From Bacillota bacterium (GTDB taxonomy: Bacteria > Bacillota > Dethiobacteria > DTU022 > JAAZDU01): a DNA stretch of 13,432 nt. Numbering within the stretch: the stretch's first letter is position 1; every line of letters begins with the position of its first letter. Made by a program: the position numbers and the translations under genes. The notes under the pieces are model-generated. The model ran no database searches and was not told the origin of the DNA. It saw only the letters and a program-made list of their open reading frames with translations. Where the stretch lies: positions 1-13,432 of the forward strand of contig JAAZDU010000305.1 in NCBI GenBank assembly GCA_012512665.1. The letters run 5' to 3'. This document shows, piece after piece, positions 5,572-12,647 of the stretch.

Positions 5572-5654
5572 CCGCAAAGCTGTCGTTATTGTCCTGCAGC
5601 GAAAAAGTATTAGAGCTGCTGCAGCCAACTTGCGGCTTATAACACAGACAGCTT
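5572..5654 (-). other. Structured RNA segment with crossing stems (3'UTR or thrC leader)
   Basis: Three inverted repeats lie in 83 nt: 5577-5584 with 5647-5654 (AAGCTGTC/GACAGCTT, 8 bp), 5572-5577 with 5630-5635 (CCGCAA/TTGCGG, 6 bp), and 5594-5600 with 5618-5624 (CTGCAGC/GCTGCAG, 7 bp). The first two cross, so they form a pseudoknot or exclude each other. The outer 8-bp arm overlaps the aminotransferase stop codon. The segment is followed at once by the terminator hairpin. It has no T-box AGGGTGG motif and matches no riboswitch I recognise. Chance is possible for any one stem. Confidence 0.4.
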
Positions 5655-6855
5655 ACTCAACTGTAGCCAGCAGTTTCTCTATGCGGTCCATCCCTTTTTC
5701 TATCTGCTCGATTGAGGTGGCATAAGAGAGGCGTATATAATCGTCCGCGCCGAAGGCAATACCGGGAATAACAGCTACATGTGCATCTTTAATAAGTATA
5801 TCGGCAAAAGTGGTGGAAGAATCAATTTTACGCCCCTTGATCTCCTTGCCTATAAGTTCTTCTATGCTCACCCACATATAAAAGGCGCCCTTGGGTTTCA
5901 GGCAGGAAAGATAGGGCAAAGAGTTGACCCGCTCGGCCATGTAATCTCTTCTCTTGGCAAATTCTGCCCTCATCTTTTCCACAGGTTCCTGGGAGCCTGT
6001 CAAGGCGATACAACTGGCATACTGGGAAATGGCGCAACAGCTGGAGGTGGCATGACTTTGGAAGTTGGACATCGCTTTAATAATATCCTGGCGACCGGCT
6101 GCATAGCCGATTCTCCAGCCGGTCATGGCATAGGCCTTGGAGACCCCGTTTACAACAATGGTGAGCTCTTTAATCTCTGGATTTAGGGAAGCTATACTCG
6201 TATGCTTTAAACCATCGTAAATCAGTTTTTCGTATATTTCGTCTGAAACAACAATTATGCCGTGCTTCACTGCATAAGCAGCCAGCTCTTTAAGATCTTC
6301 AAGATCAAACACAGTACCTGTCGGGTTTCCAGGACTGTTTAAAATTATCGCCTTGGTCCTGGGTGTTGTTAGCTCTTCCAGTTCGCTAATAGAGAACTTA
6401 AAATTCTTTTCTTTTTTGGTTTCTAAGAAAACAGGTTTTCCACCGGCCAGGGTAACAAACTCAGGGTAACTGGTCCAGTAAGGAACAGGAATTATTACCT
6501 CATCCCCGGGATTTAACAAAACCTGGAAAACATTGTAGAGAGAATGCTTGGCCCCGCTGGAAACAATAATCTGCTCTGGGGTATAATCCAGCCCGTTGTC
6601 ATTTTTTAGCTTCTGGCAAATAGCTTCCCTCAGCTCCAAAGTACCTGCTGCCGGCGTATACCTGGTTATCCCGCTTTTGATAGCCTTAATACCCGCTTCC
6701 TGAATATGTTCTGGCGTATTATAATCAGGTTCACCGGCGGTAAAAGCAACAATGTCCACTCCCTTTTGTTTAAGCTCATTTGCACTGGCCGTAATGGATA
6801 AAGTTAAAGAGGGCGAAATATTTTTTGCCTTCTCCGACAATTGTATTCGCTGCAT
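5653..6855 (-). CDS. Class I aminotransferase, aspartate aminotransferase-like
   Basis: PLP enzyme that moves the amino group between aspartate and 2-oxoglutarate (or a related pair), in the cytoplasm. It has 400 residues and resembles the Ib subgroup of aspartate aminotransferases common in Gram-positive bacteria and thermophiles. Visible active-site elements: AGEPDYNTPEHI (40-51), Tyr66 in TRYTPAAGT, SSGAKHSLYN (99-108), PVPYWTSYPEF (123-133), SPGNPTG with Asn177, SDEIYEKLIYDG with Asp205 and Tyr208, Schiff-base Lys240 in GVSKAYAMTGWRIGYAAG, and the carboxylate-binding Arg375 in YIRLSYATS. ATG start, 9 nt after GGAGG. Its own promoter lies between it and the symporter gene. thrC follows on the same strand; aspartate is the threonine precursor, so a shared pathway is plausible. 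Substrate preference is inferred only from family resemblance. Confidence 0.92.
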   Translation of the reverse strand: MQRIQLSEKAKNISPSLTLSITASANELKQKGVDIVAFTAGEPDYNTPEHIQEAGIKAIKSGITRYTPAAGTLELREAICQKLKNDNGLDYTPEQIIVSSGAKHSLYNVFQVLLNPGDEVIIPVPYWTSYPEFVTLAGGKPVFLETKKEKNFKFSISELEELTTPRTKAIILNSPGNPTGTVFDLEDLKELAAYAVKHGIIVVSDEIYEKLIYDGLKHTSIASLNPEIKELTIVVNGVSKAYAMTGWRIGYAAGRQDIIKAMSNFQSHATSSCCAISQYASCIALTGSQEPVEKMRAEFAKRRDYMAERVNSLPYLSCLKPKGAFYMWVSIEELIGKEIKGRKIDSSTTFADILIKDAHVAVIPGIAFGADDYIRLSYATSIEQIEKGMDRIEKLLATVE

Positions 6856-6890
6856 CTTAACTTACCTCCATAATAATCATATTTATAAGC

Positions 6891-6919
6891 ATCATACACC
6901 GCTCCAAAACAATTGTAAA
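6891..6919 (-). promoter_or_regulatory. Predicted promoter of the aminotransferase gene
   Basis: TTTACA (complement of 6914-6919), a 17-nt spacer, and TATGAT (complement of 6891-6896), each 5/6 to consensus. The expected start lies about 30 nt before the ATG. No terminator hairpin is visible after the upstream symporter gene, so read-through is also possible. Confidence 0.65.
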
Positions 6920-6934
6920 GGCGAAAAGAAAAAA

Positions 6935-8413
6935 CTAAATCACACCTTTTTCCCCTGTAGCTTTCTGCAGGTAACTTAAAAAATCCTTTGCTTTTTGCCG
7001 GGGCGGCCTTGTGCAAAGGCTAATGACAATGAAAGATATTGTGGCTACCAGGCCGCTCCAGACCCCCGGCCACCAGCCCAAGGGGTAAAGCTTCCCAAAT
7101 TGAAACCAGGCAGCGATAAGGCCACCCAGCACTATACTGGCTATAGCTCCGGCAGCAGTCCCCCGCTCCCAGAAAAATGTCCCCACCAAAGAAGGGACCA
7201 TGACCAAAAGACCAGCAGAGGAAGCCACAGACAAAGTGGCGATCAAATCAAGGCGCAAACTGGCAAATATGAGGATGACAAAGGAAAAAAGAGGGATAAA
7301 AATTTTGCCCACCAGAAGCTCCTGCTTCTCCTTAGCATTGGGTTTTATATTTTTAAAAACGTCTCTGGAAACCATAGAAGAGAGGGTAAGGATAATAGAA
7401 TTTACCGTAGAGATAGCCGCACCCGAAATACCAAGCATAACTATAATGGCTACGACCGGAGGCACAAAATCAAGGGCCAGCAGGTGAGGCGTAGCCGCAT
7501 CGGCATAGGGCAGATCGGGTAGCAAAACCCTGGCTGAAAAACCCCAGATAATAGAGATGAGGGTATAGATAAAGCCAAAAAATAAAAAGCCCAGGACCAT
7601 AATTCTCATCTGCCTAAGAGACCTGGGAACAAACAAGCGCTGGCTAACCTGGGGATTGGAAAGGCTGAAAAAAAACCAGGGCAAACTTAAACCTACAAAA
7701 GTATAGGTGTTAAAATAACCCGGCCCAGGAACTGCCAGCCAGGAAGGGTATTTTGTCTCTACAGCCACAATAAGGCCTGCAAAGCTGCCAAAAGCGCGAG
7801 ATACAATGAACGAAACGGAAAAAACAGCGACCGTAATCATAACCAAGGCCTGCAGGGAATCGGTCCAGGCTACAGCCCTCATGCCTCCCAGCCAGGCCCA
7901 GGAGACAGTGAAAATTAAAGCAACGAGCAGCCCGGTTGAATAGGAAATTGTTCCCCCCGAGAGGCCCTCCATTAAAGTCCCAATGCCTGCTAGCTGTACC
8001 GCGCTGTAAGGAATTAAAAAAATTACCGACCCAACAGCAGAGATGATGGCCAAAGCTTTGCTCTGGTAACGGTCGCCCAGCATCTCTGTAGGAGTAAGAT
8101 AACTATACTTTTTCCCCACTAACCAAAAGCGAGGGCCGAAAAAAGCAACCAGAACCAATCCGGAAAGATATATTAACTCAAAACCTAAAGCCCCTATACC
8201 CCCGGCATAGGTGAGCCCTGCCAGGCCAACCATCATAAAAGCGCTGTAGGTAGTAGCGCTGTAGGTAAGGGCAGCTACAAAGCCTCCGAGAGAGCGGTTG
8301 GCCAGAAAATAATCTTCCACACCTTTTCCCATCCCGCGCCGGGCCAAAATAGCCAGAGCTGTACCAACAAGAAAATAGGCAGCAATTGCCAGATAAATTG
8401 TAACTGCGTTCAA
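6935..8413 (-). CDS. Sodium:solute symporter (SSS family), substrate unknown
   Basis: Inner-membrane carrier that uses the sodium gradient to import a small solute. From the TTG at 8411-8413 it has 492 residues with about 13 hydrophobic segments, the usual SSS size. The family start VEDYFLANRSLGGFVAALTY lies in the first helix hairpin, followed by SATTYSAFMMVG, the YSYLTPTEMLGDRYQS loop, and the GISGAAISTVNSI helix with Ser335 and Thr336 at the expected Na2 sodium site. I chose the TTG because GGAGGG lies 7 nt upstream and because it leaves 1 nt after the preceding gene. An upstream in-frame ATG at 8449 would overlap that gene by 35 nt with no better ribosome binding site. The substrate could be proline, a carboxylate or another solute; nothing here decides it. 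It is translated right after a 62-residue membrane peptide. Confidence 0.9.
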   Translation of the reverse strand: MNAVTIYLAIAAYFLVGTALAILARRGMGKGVEDYFLANRSLGGFVAALTYSATTYSAFMMVGLAGLTYAGGIGALGFELIYLSGLVLVAFFGPRFWLVGKKYSYLTPTEMLGDRYQSKALAIISAVGSVIFLIPYSAVQLAGIGTLMEGLSGGTISYSTGLLVALIFTVSWAWLGGMRAVAWTDSLQALVMITVAVFSVSFIVSRAFGSFAGLIVAVETKYPSWLAVPGPGYFNTYTFVGLSLPWFFFSLSNPQVSQRLFVPRSLRQMRIMVLGFLFFGFIYTLISIIWGFSARVLLPDLPYADAATPHLLALDFVPPVVAIIVMLGISGAAISTVNSIILTLSSMVSRDVFKNIKPNAKEKQELLVGKIFIPLFSFVILIFASLRLDLIATLSVASSAGLLVMVPSLVGTFFWERGTAAGAIASIVLGGLIAAWFQFGKLYPLGWWPGVWSGLVATISFIVISLCTRPPRQKAKDFLSYLQKATGEKGVI

Positions 8414-8414
8414 G

Positions 8415-8603
8415 TTAATCCCTCCAGCTCCTGGTAATGGCTTCAACACTTATAATGGCAATGATGGCAAAAATGACCCAAAAGAGAAAAGCTCCGTATA
8501 TTTTCTCCACTGAAGACAACAAGGTATAAGGAACTACAAAAGCAGCTAAAACGAGAACCAAAAACCAGGCAAGCCATTTTTTAAAAGCGTTAGTTATCAA
8601 CAA
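8415..8603 (-). CDS. Small two-helix membrane protein paired with the symporter
   Basis: A 62-residue protein from a TTG at 8601-8603, which has AAGGAG 7 nt upstream. It has two hydrophobic segments at about 10-29 and 34-54, a basic N-terminus (NAFKKWL), Pro25 and Tyr26 in the first helix end, and a charged tail TRSWRD. The gene ends 1 nt before the SSS symporter start, so the two are almost certainly co-translated. I do not recognise a named domain. Many SSS carriers have a small two-helix partner (DUF485 with ActP, DUF997 with PanF), and by analogy this is likely a small symporter subunit or assembly factor. A longer frame from ATG at 8687 would read through the predicted promoter and is rejected. 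Its presence as a gene is well supported; its role is inferred from position. Confidence 0.75.
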   Translation of the reverse strand: MLITNAFKKWLAWFLVLVLAAFVVPYTLLSSVEKIYGAFLFWVIFAIIAIISVEAITRSWRD

Positions 8604-8652
8604 GCAATCACTCCTTTTTCTTTTCCAAGCTGTAACCAAAACTTTTGCCACA

Positions 8653-8680
8653 AGTATACCACTAATTTCGTAGCTGTCAA
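8653..8680 (-). promoter_or_regulatory. Predicted promoter of the symporter pair
   Basis: Perfect -35 TTGACA (complement of 8675-8680), a 16-nt spacer, and TATACT (complement of 8653-8658, 5/6). The expected start near 8646 gives a leader of about 43 nt before the TTG of the small protein. A partly symmetric run around ACATGTCATGTCA (8684-8696) lies just behind the -35 and could bind a regulator. Confidence 0.7.
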
Positions 8681-8771
8681 GACACATGTCATGTCAGTTT
8701 ACCTGTCTGCTACTTTCATACCGAAACAAGAGCAAAAAAAATGAAGGCTTAGCTGCAGAACTCACAACATT

Positions 8772-8798
8772 ATTAGCCTGCTCCTGATTAGCCTGCTC
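8772..8798. repeat. Two direct copies of ATTAGCCTGCTC
   Basis: ATTAGCCTGCTC occurs at 8772-8783 and 8787-8798, with a 15-nt period. The second copy also forms a 5-bp hairpin, CCTGC (8792-8796) with GCAGG (8801-8805). The element lies in the 156-nt gap after the UPF0210 stop. Eight As at 8734-8741 give a T8 run on the minus strand, but only a weak 5-bp stem (AGGCT/AGCCT) precedes it, so a terminator here is uncertain. Confidence 0.5.
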
Positions 8799-8843
8799 AT
8801 GCAGGGGTGAAAAATAAGAGTCTGGAATGCCTGCGAGATGCAG

Positions 8844-10202
8844 TTAATTGCTTAAGCTGTGGATAGGAGCGGGAATTCGCCCCCCGCGTTGGACAAAAGC
8901 TGCTGCAGAAAAGGGATTTATCTCCATAACGGGCGCACGCCCCAAAAGCCCGCCGAACTCGACAAAATCCCCTACTTTTTTACCAGGGGCAGGAATGATG
9001 CGCACCGCAGTCGTCTTATGGTTAATGACGCCTATAGCAACTTCATCGGCAATAATAGCGGCGATAGTTTCGGCAGAGGTGTCTCCGGGGACAGCTATCA
9101 TATCCAGCCCCACCGAGCAAACACAGGTCATGGCCTCCAATTTTTCCAGGTTGAGAGCCTTTTCCTGCACTGCACGGATCATACCTGCATCTTCGCTGAC
9201 AGGGATAAAAGAACCGGAGAGCCCGCCTACGTAGGAAGAGGCCATGGCCCCACCCTTCTTTACAGCATCATTGAGCAAGGCCAGGGCAGCAGTAGTTCCA
9301 TGAGTCCCGCACCTTTCCAGGCCCATGGCCTCAATTATTTCAGCCACGCTATCCCCCCGGGCAGGAGTAGGAGCCAGGGAAATATCCACGATGCCAAAAG
9401 GAACCTGCAAAAGTTCAGCCGCCCTGCGGCCCACCAGTTCCCCCATCCGGGTCACTTTAAACGCCGTCTTCTTAATTACTTCGGCCAGGGCACCAAAATC
9501 AGCGCAACCAAGCTTTTCCACGGCACGCTTGACTACCCCGGGGCCGCTAACCCCTACATTGATAACGCACTCCGGCTCTCCCGTGCCGTGAAAAGCACCC
9601 GCCATAAAAGGATTGTCTTCCGGTGCATTAGCAAATACTACCAGCTTGGCACAGCCCAGGCCATCCCTGCTAGCCGTCAGCTCAGCAGTTTCCTTTATTA
9701 TTTTACCCATCTGATAAACTGCATCCATGTTAATACCTGCCTCCGTCGTAGCCAAATTAACCGAGGCACACACCCTTTCAGTCTCCGCCAGAGCCTGCGG
9801 GATGGCGCGGACGAGAAGCTTATCACCGCGCCTAAAGCCCTTATGGACCAGAGCTGAAAAACCTCCGATAAAGTTTACGCCCACTGCCTCGGCAGCCCTC
9901 TCCAGGGCACGGGCAAAAGGCAAATAGTCTTCGCCTTGGCTGCATTCGGCTATCTGGGAAATGGGCGTTACAGAAATTCTCTTGTTAACAATAGGGATAC
10001 CGTATTCCCTGGATATTTGCTCTCCCACCTTCACCAAATTTTCAGCAAGCCGCGTGATTTTATCGTAAATTTTGCGGCAGGCCAGCTCTACCTCGGGGTG
10101 GCAGCAGTCTCGCAGGCTGATGCCCATAGTAATTGTCCTGATATCAAGGTTCTCTTCCTGCACCATCTTTATTGTTTCCAGTATCTCTTTAATAGAAAGC
10201 AT
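8844..10202 (-). CDS. UPF0210/DUF711 (PFL-like fold) family protein
   Basis: A conserved protein of unknown function. Its 452 residues fit the family (about 450), which has a fold related to pyruvate formate-lyase but no glycyl-radical motif; none is visible here. Recognisable blocks: [20 protein letters not shown] (25-44) with Cys33 and Cys34, [10 protein letters not shown] (73-82), [16 protein letters not shown] (108-123), [11 protein letters not shown] (156-166), [20 protein letters not shown] (191-210), [11 protein letters not shown] (214-224), [15 protein letters not shown] (275-289), [20 protein letters not shown] (298-317), and [20 protein letters not shown] (322-341). The many Gly, His and acidic residues in these blocks suggest an enzyme active site. 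ATG start, 9 nt after GGAGG. It lies 21 nt after the ACT-domain gene, a pairing seen in many Firmicutes and archaea. Confidence 0.93.
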   Translation of the reverse strand: MLSIKEILETIKMVQEENLDIRTITMGISLRDCCHPEVELACRKIYDKITRLAENLVKVGEQISREYGIPIVNKRISVTPISQIAECSQGEDYLPFARALERAAEAVGVNFIGGFSALVHKGFRRGDKLLVRAIPQALAETERVCASVNLATTEAGINMDAVYQMGKIIKETAELTASRDGLGCAKLVVFANAPEDNPFMAGAFHGTGEPECVINVGVSGPGVVKRAVEKLGCADFGALAEVIKKTAFKVTRMGELVGRRAAELLQVPFGIVDISLAPTPARGDSVAEIIEAMGLERCGTHGTTAALALLNDAVKKGGAMASSYVGGLSGSFIPVSEDAGMIRAVQEKALNLEKLEAMTCVCSVGLDMIAVPGDTSAETIAAIIADEVAIGVINHKTTAVRIIPAPGKKVGDFVEFGGLLGRAPVMEINPFSAAAFVQRGGRIPAPIHSLSN

Positions 10203-10223
10203 GGGTATGATCCTCCGTCCGCA

Positions 10224-10523
10224 CTAAATTCGATGCATAAAATTAAAGACATCTTCATGCTGGGCATCAATTCGCACCCCTAATTCTTTCCCCTTGGCAA
10301 TTAGTTTTTCTTTAAGGCAGTCCAGATCAATACTGCTCTTTGTCATATCGGCGATCAACATCATGGCAAAATATTCCTGGAGGGTAGTCTGGCTAATATC
10401 CAGGATATTTATGTTGTGATCGGCTAAAATAGTAGCAACAGAAGCGATAATACCAACCCGGTCAGGCCCTAAGACGCTAATAATAACCCTGTTACCGCCT
10501 TGTTTTTTCTTAGCTTGGGTCAT
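10224..10523 (-). CDS. ACT-domain protein (UPF0237 family)
   Basis: A 99-residue single ACT domain, the small-molecule (often amino acid) sensing module. The core is RVIISVLGPDRVGIIASVA (12-30), with the ligand-loop DRVGI typical of the glycine-cleavage regulator GcvR-like group, then NINILDISQTTLQEYFAMMLIADM (37-60, quoted here by position) forming the second helix and strands. It has no DNA-binding or catalytic domain, so it probably senses a ligand and acts on the UPF0210 protein encoded 21 nt downstream. The start is uncertain: ATG at 10523 has AAGGAG 12 nt upstream, while TTG at 10529 has it 6 nt upstream and adds two residues. The upstream ATG at 10577 falls in the predicted promoter. 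Confidence 0.9.
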   Translation of the reverse strand: MTQAKKKQGGNRVIISVLGPDRVGIIASVATILADHNINILDISQTTLQEYFAMMLIADMTKSSIDLDCLKEKLIAKGKELGVRIDAQHEDVFNFMHRI

Positions 10524-10572
10524 AAACAATAATCTCTCCTTGCCAACGTAATTGCTTAGATAAACAACGGTT

Positions 10573-10601
10573 ATCATATCATTTTTTTATTCTTTAAAAA
10601 A
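10573..10601 (-). promoter_or_regulatory. Possible promoter of the ACT-UPF0210 pair
   Basis: TATGAT (complement of 10573-10578) is a good -10. At 17 nt the upstream hexamer is TTTTTT, a poor -35 within a very AT-rich run. The leader would be about 45 nt. Confidence 0.4.
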
Positions 10602-10644
10602 GTACTTTATCCTTTTCGCAATTCTTTTTTCAATCCCTGAGATA

Positions 10645-10680
10645 AATAAATAACAATTAAGAATAAATAACAATTAAGAA
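10645..10680. repeat. Two 17-bp tandem direct repeats in a divergent intergenic region
   Basis: AATAAATAACAATTAAGAA occurs at 10645-10663 and again at 10662-10680, an exact period of 17 bp. The repeats lie in the 239-nt gap between the divergent ACT-UPF0210 and DUF997-panF operons, in a stretch of very high AT. They could be paired regulator sites or a slippage duplication. Confidence 0.85.
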
Positions 10681-10684
10681 GGAA

Positions 10685-10696
10685 TTATTTAAATAA
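10685..10696. repeat. AT-only palindrome beside the tandem repeats
   Basis: TTATTTAAATAA is a perfect 12-bp palindrome, 4 bp past the tandem repeats. In AT-rich DNA such a run can arise by chance, so its role is uncertain. Confidence 0.4.
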
Positions 10697-10762
10697 CTGG
10701 TGAAATAAACCATAACAAAATTATTTTTTATTTTTATTCTCTATATTTGGGGTGAATAGTAA

Positions 10763-11074
10763 ATGTCCAATCAGAAAAACACAGAATTAGAGCTAAAGGA
10801 AGACCCCCGCTACAAGCAGTGCAACAGGGAAGCGCTCTGGGGGTTGGCCCTGGGCGTGGCCAACCTTGTCTGGTGGTTTGCCTGGGGGTATGGGCTGGGA
10901 AATAAGCCGCCAGAAGAATACACTTATATTTTAGGCTTTCCCTCCTGGTTCTTTATGAGCTGCATTGCTGGTGCAATTTTGTTTAGCTTGCTGGCAATAG
11001 CTGTTGTTACTTTCTTTTTTAAAGATATGCCGCTGGAAGCTGATGAAAAATATAGGGAACAAAAGGAGAATTAA
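10763..11074 (+). CDS. yhdT: YhdT-like DUF997 membrane protein, partner of PanF
   Basis: A 103-residue protein with two transmembrane segments (about 24-45 and 61-87). The DUF997 hallmarks are present: DPRYKQCNREALWGL (14-28) before the first helix, GFPSWFFMSCI (58-68) at the start of the second, and FKDMPLE (86-92) right after it. In E. coli yhdT lies directly before panF, and here panF begins 2 nt after the stop, so the two are co-translated. Its biochemical role is not established; a small accessory subunit of the symporter is the natural guess. ATG start with GGGGTG 8 nt upstream, a weaker ribosome binding site than its neighbours have. No clear promoter is visible in the AT-rich upstream region. 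Confidence 0.93.
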   Translation: MSNQKNTELELKEDPRYKQCNREALWGLALGVANLVWWFAWGYGLGNKPPEEYTYILGFPSWFFMSCIAGAILFSLLAIAVVTFFFKDMPLEADEKYREQKEN

Positions 11075-11076
11075 AC

Positions 11077-12552
11077 ATGGGACAGGCTAAAGTTGACGTT
11101 CTTATACCTCTCATCCTCTATTTTCTTTTTGTTTATTTTCTGGGTTTTTACAGTTTAAAATTTGTTAGCCGGGCACGGCAGACAAAAGGCAAAAATTTCC
11201 TGGTTGAGTATCTGATTGGTGGACGCAGCCTGGGGGGATTTGTGCTCGCCATGACCCTGGTGGCCACCTACCTGAGTGCCGGCAGTTTTATAGGGGGGCC
11301 CGGAGCAGCCTATACTTACGGGCTGGCATGGGTTTACTTAGCCATGACACAAATGCCCACCGGTTACTTTACCCTGGCGGTCCTGGGTAAAAAATTTGCC
11401 ATCATCGCTCGCAAAATAAATGCTGTTACAATGACAGATTTTTTAAAGGAAAGATATGAAAACAAACTCGTTATTATCTTATGCTCCTTATCAATTGTCT
11501 TTTTCTTTACAGCATCTATGGCTGCACAGTGGATCGGGGCAGCGAGGTTATTAGAAGGATCGGTAGGGCTGTCTTATACAACAGCGCTTACTTTTTTTGG
11601 TGTTACAGTCCTTGTTTATACCACCATCGGAGGGTACCGGGCCGTAGCTCTCACAGATACCCTGCAGGGAGTAGTTATGACCGTAGGAACCGCAGCAGTT
11701 ATTATAGCAGCCATAATAGTAGGCGGAGGTGTAAGTAATCTTGTAAATGGCTTATATGCTATCCATCCAGGGCTTATCTCTCCTTATGGAGTCGACCCGC
11801 AATTTACCTCAGCTGCCTGGGTCACATCTTACTGGATCCTGGTAGGCTTTGCCATAGTAGGGCTTCCCCAGGTGGCAGTGCGCGCTATGAGCTACAGGGA
11901 CAGCAAAAGCTTAAAAGAAGCAATTATCTATGGCACCATCGTCTCCATGGTTCTGCTACTGGGTATGCACCTGCTGGGTGCTTTTGGGCGCGTGCTCATA
12001 CCTGGGATTGAAGCGGGAGACCTTGTCGTCCCCACAATTATTACCAGCCTCTTTCCTAACTGGGCTGCAGGTATCATTCTGGCCGGCCCTCTGGCAGCCG
12101 TCATGTCTACCGTTGACTCCCAGCTCCTGCTGGCTGTAGGGGCCATCGTCAATGATATTTATGTTAACTTGATCAACCCCCGTATTAAGAAAACCGCCTC
12201 TCTTGCATTTGCCGCCTCCGTTTTTTTGGGCATTATAATATTTATCGTCGCTTATAACCCGCCGCCACTTATGGTCTGGCTGAACCTGTATGCCCACGGC
12301 GGTACTATTGCCACTTTCCTCTGGCCTATCATTCTTGGCCTTTACTGGAAAAAGGCCAATGCACAGGGCGCACTGGCTTCCATTATTACCGGTATCGGCT
12401 CCTACATGCTTTTTCATAACTTCTGGCCAAGGCCCCTTGGCATGCACACCATTGTTCTGCCACTTATTATATCCCTGGCAACCTTTGTTATAGTAAGCCT
12501 TTTTACGCCAGGGCCTTCCAAGAAAATTATTGAGCGCTTCTGGGGACCTTAA
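11077..12552 (+). CDS. panF: Sodium/pantothenate symporter PanF
   Basis: Inner-membrane carrier that imports pantothenate (vitamin B5) with sodium, feeding CoA synthesis. Its 491 residues are close to E. coli PanF (483), with about 13 hydrophobic segments. The SSS hallmarks are LIGGRSLGGFVLAMTLVATY (46-65), SAGSFIGGPGAAYTYGLAW (67-85), the MTDFLKERYENK loop (119-130), and AAVMSTVDSQLL (340-351) with Ser344 and Thr345 at the Na2 sodium site. The GPLAAVMSTVDSQ form and the YhdT/DUF997 neighbour point to PanF rather than to proline or other SSS carriers. AAGGAG lies 8 nt before the ATG, inside the end of the previous gene. No convincing terminator hairpin follows in the 95 nt before the next gene. 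Confidence 0.93.
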   Translation: MGQAKVDVLIPLILYFLFVYFLGFYSLKFVSRARQTKGKNFLVEYLIGGRSLGGFVLAMTLVATYLSAGSFIGGPGAAYTYGLAWVYLAMTQMPTGYFTLAVLGKKFAIIARKINAVTMTDFLKERYENKLVIILCSLSIVFFFTASMAAQWIGAARLLEGSVGLSYTTALTFFGVTVLVYTTIGGYRAVALTDTLQGVVMTVGTAAVIIAAIIVGGGVSNLVNGLYAIHPGLISPYGVDPQFTSAAWVTSYWILVGFAIVGLPQVAVRAMSYRDSKSLKEAIIYGTIVSMVLLLGMHLLGAFGRVLIPGIEAGDLVVPTIITSLFPNWAAGIILAGPLAAVMSTVDSQLLLAVGAIVNDIYVNLINPRIKKTASLAFAASVFLGIIIFIVAYNPPPLMVWLNLYAHGGTIATFLWPIILGLYWKKANAQGALASIITGIGSYMLFHNFWPRPLGMHTIVLPLIISLATFVIVSLFTPGPSKKIIERFWGP

Positions 12553-12596
12553 AATTATAATTGCTGCAGCGCTCACAAGGCCTGTTGCCAGTCTTT

Positions 12597-12626
12597 TTGT
12601 TGTGTTAATATATGTAGCAGTATTTT
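12597..12626 (+). promoter_or_regulatory. Weak promoter candidate before the EamA gene
   Basis: TTGTTG (12597-12602), an 18-nt spacer and TATTTT (12621-12626) lie just before the gene. Both hexamers are 4/6 to consensus. The gene may instead be read through from panF. Confidence 0.28.
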
Positions 12627-12647
12627 CTTTTTGCAGGTGAAATAAAA

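Noticed and set aside
5439..5652. T-box or known riboswitch before thrC
   Set aside because: No AGGGTGGNACCGCG antiterminator motif and no recognisable aptamer core were found, only unassigned inverted repeats.
6995..7522. 175-codon plus-strand open frame opposite the SSS symporter
   Set aside because: Very hydrophilic, repeat-free and motif-free, as expected for the complement of membrane-protein codons.
8604..8687. Longer N-terminus (from ATG 8687) for the small symporter partner
   Set aside because: It would be translated from DNA that holds the TTGACA/TATACT promoter, and it lacks a ribosome binding site; the TTG at 8603 has AAGGAG at 7 nt.
8859..9857. 332-codon plus-strand open frame opposite the UPF0210 gene
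   Set aside because: It is fully antisense to a well-conserved protein, has no ribosome binding site, and its translation shows no family resemblance; it is a shadow of the GC-biased codons on the other strand.
10203..10223. Regulatory element between the ACT and UPF0210 genes
   Set aside because: Only 21 nt, taken up by the ribosome binding site of the second gene.
11956..12576. 206-codon minus-strand open frame opposite panF
   Set aside because: It lies inside a clear PanF coding sequence, is rich in Gly, Asn and Lys without any motif, and has no ribosome binding site.
12553..12647. Terminator after panF
   Set aside because: The only T-run (12594-12598) is preceded by a 3-bp GGC/GCC stem, too weak to call.
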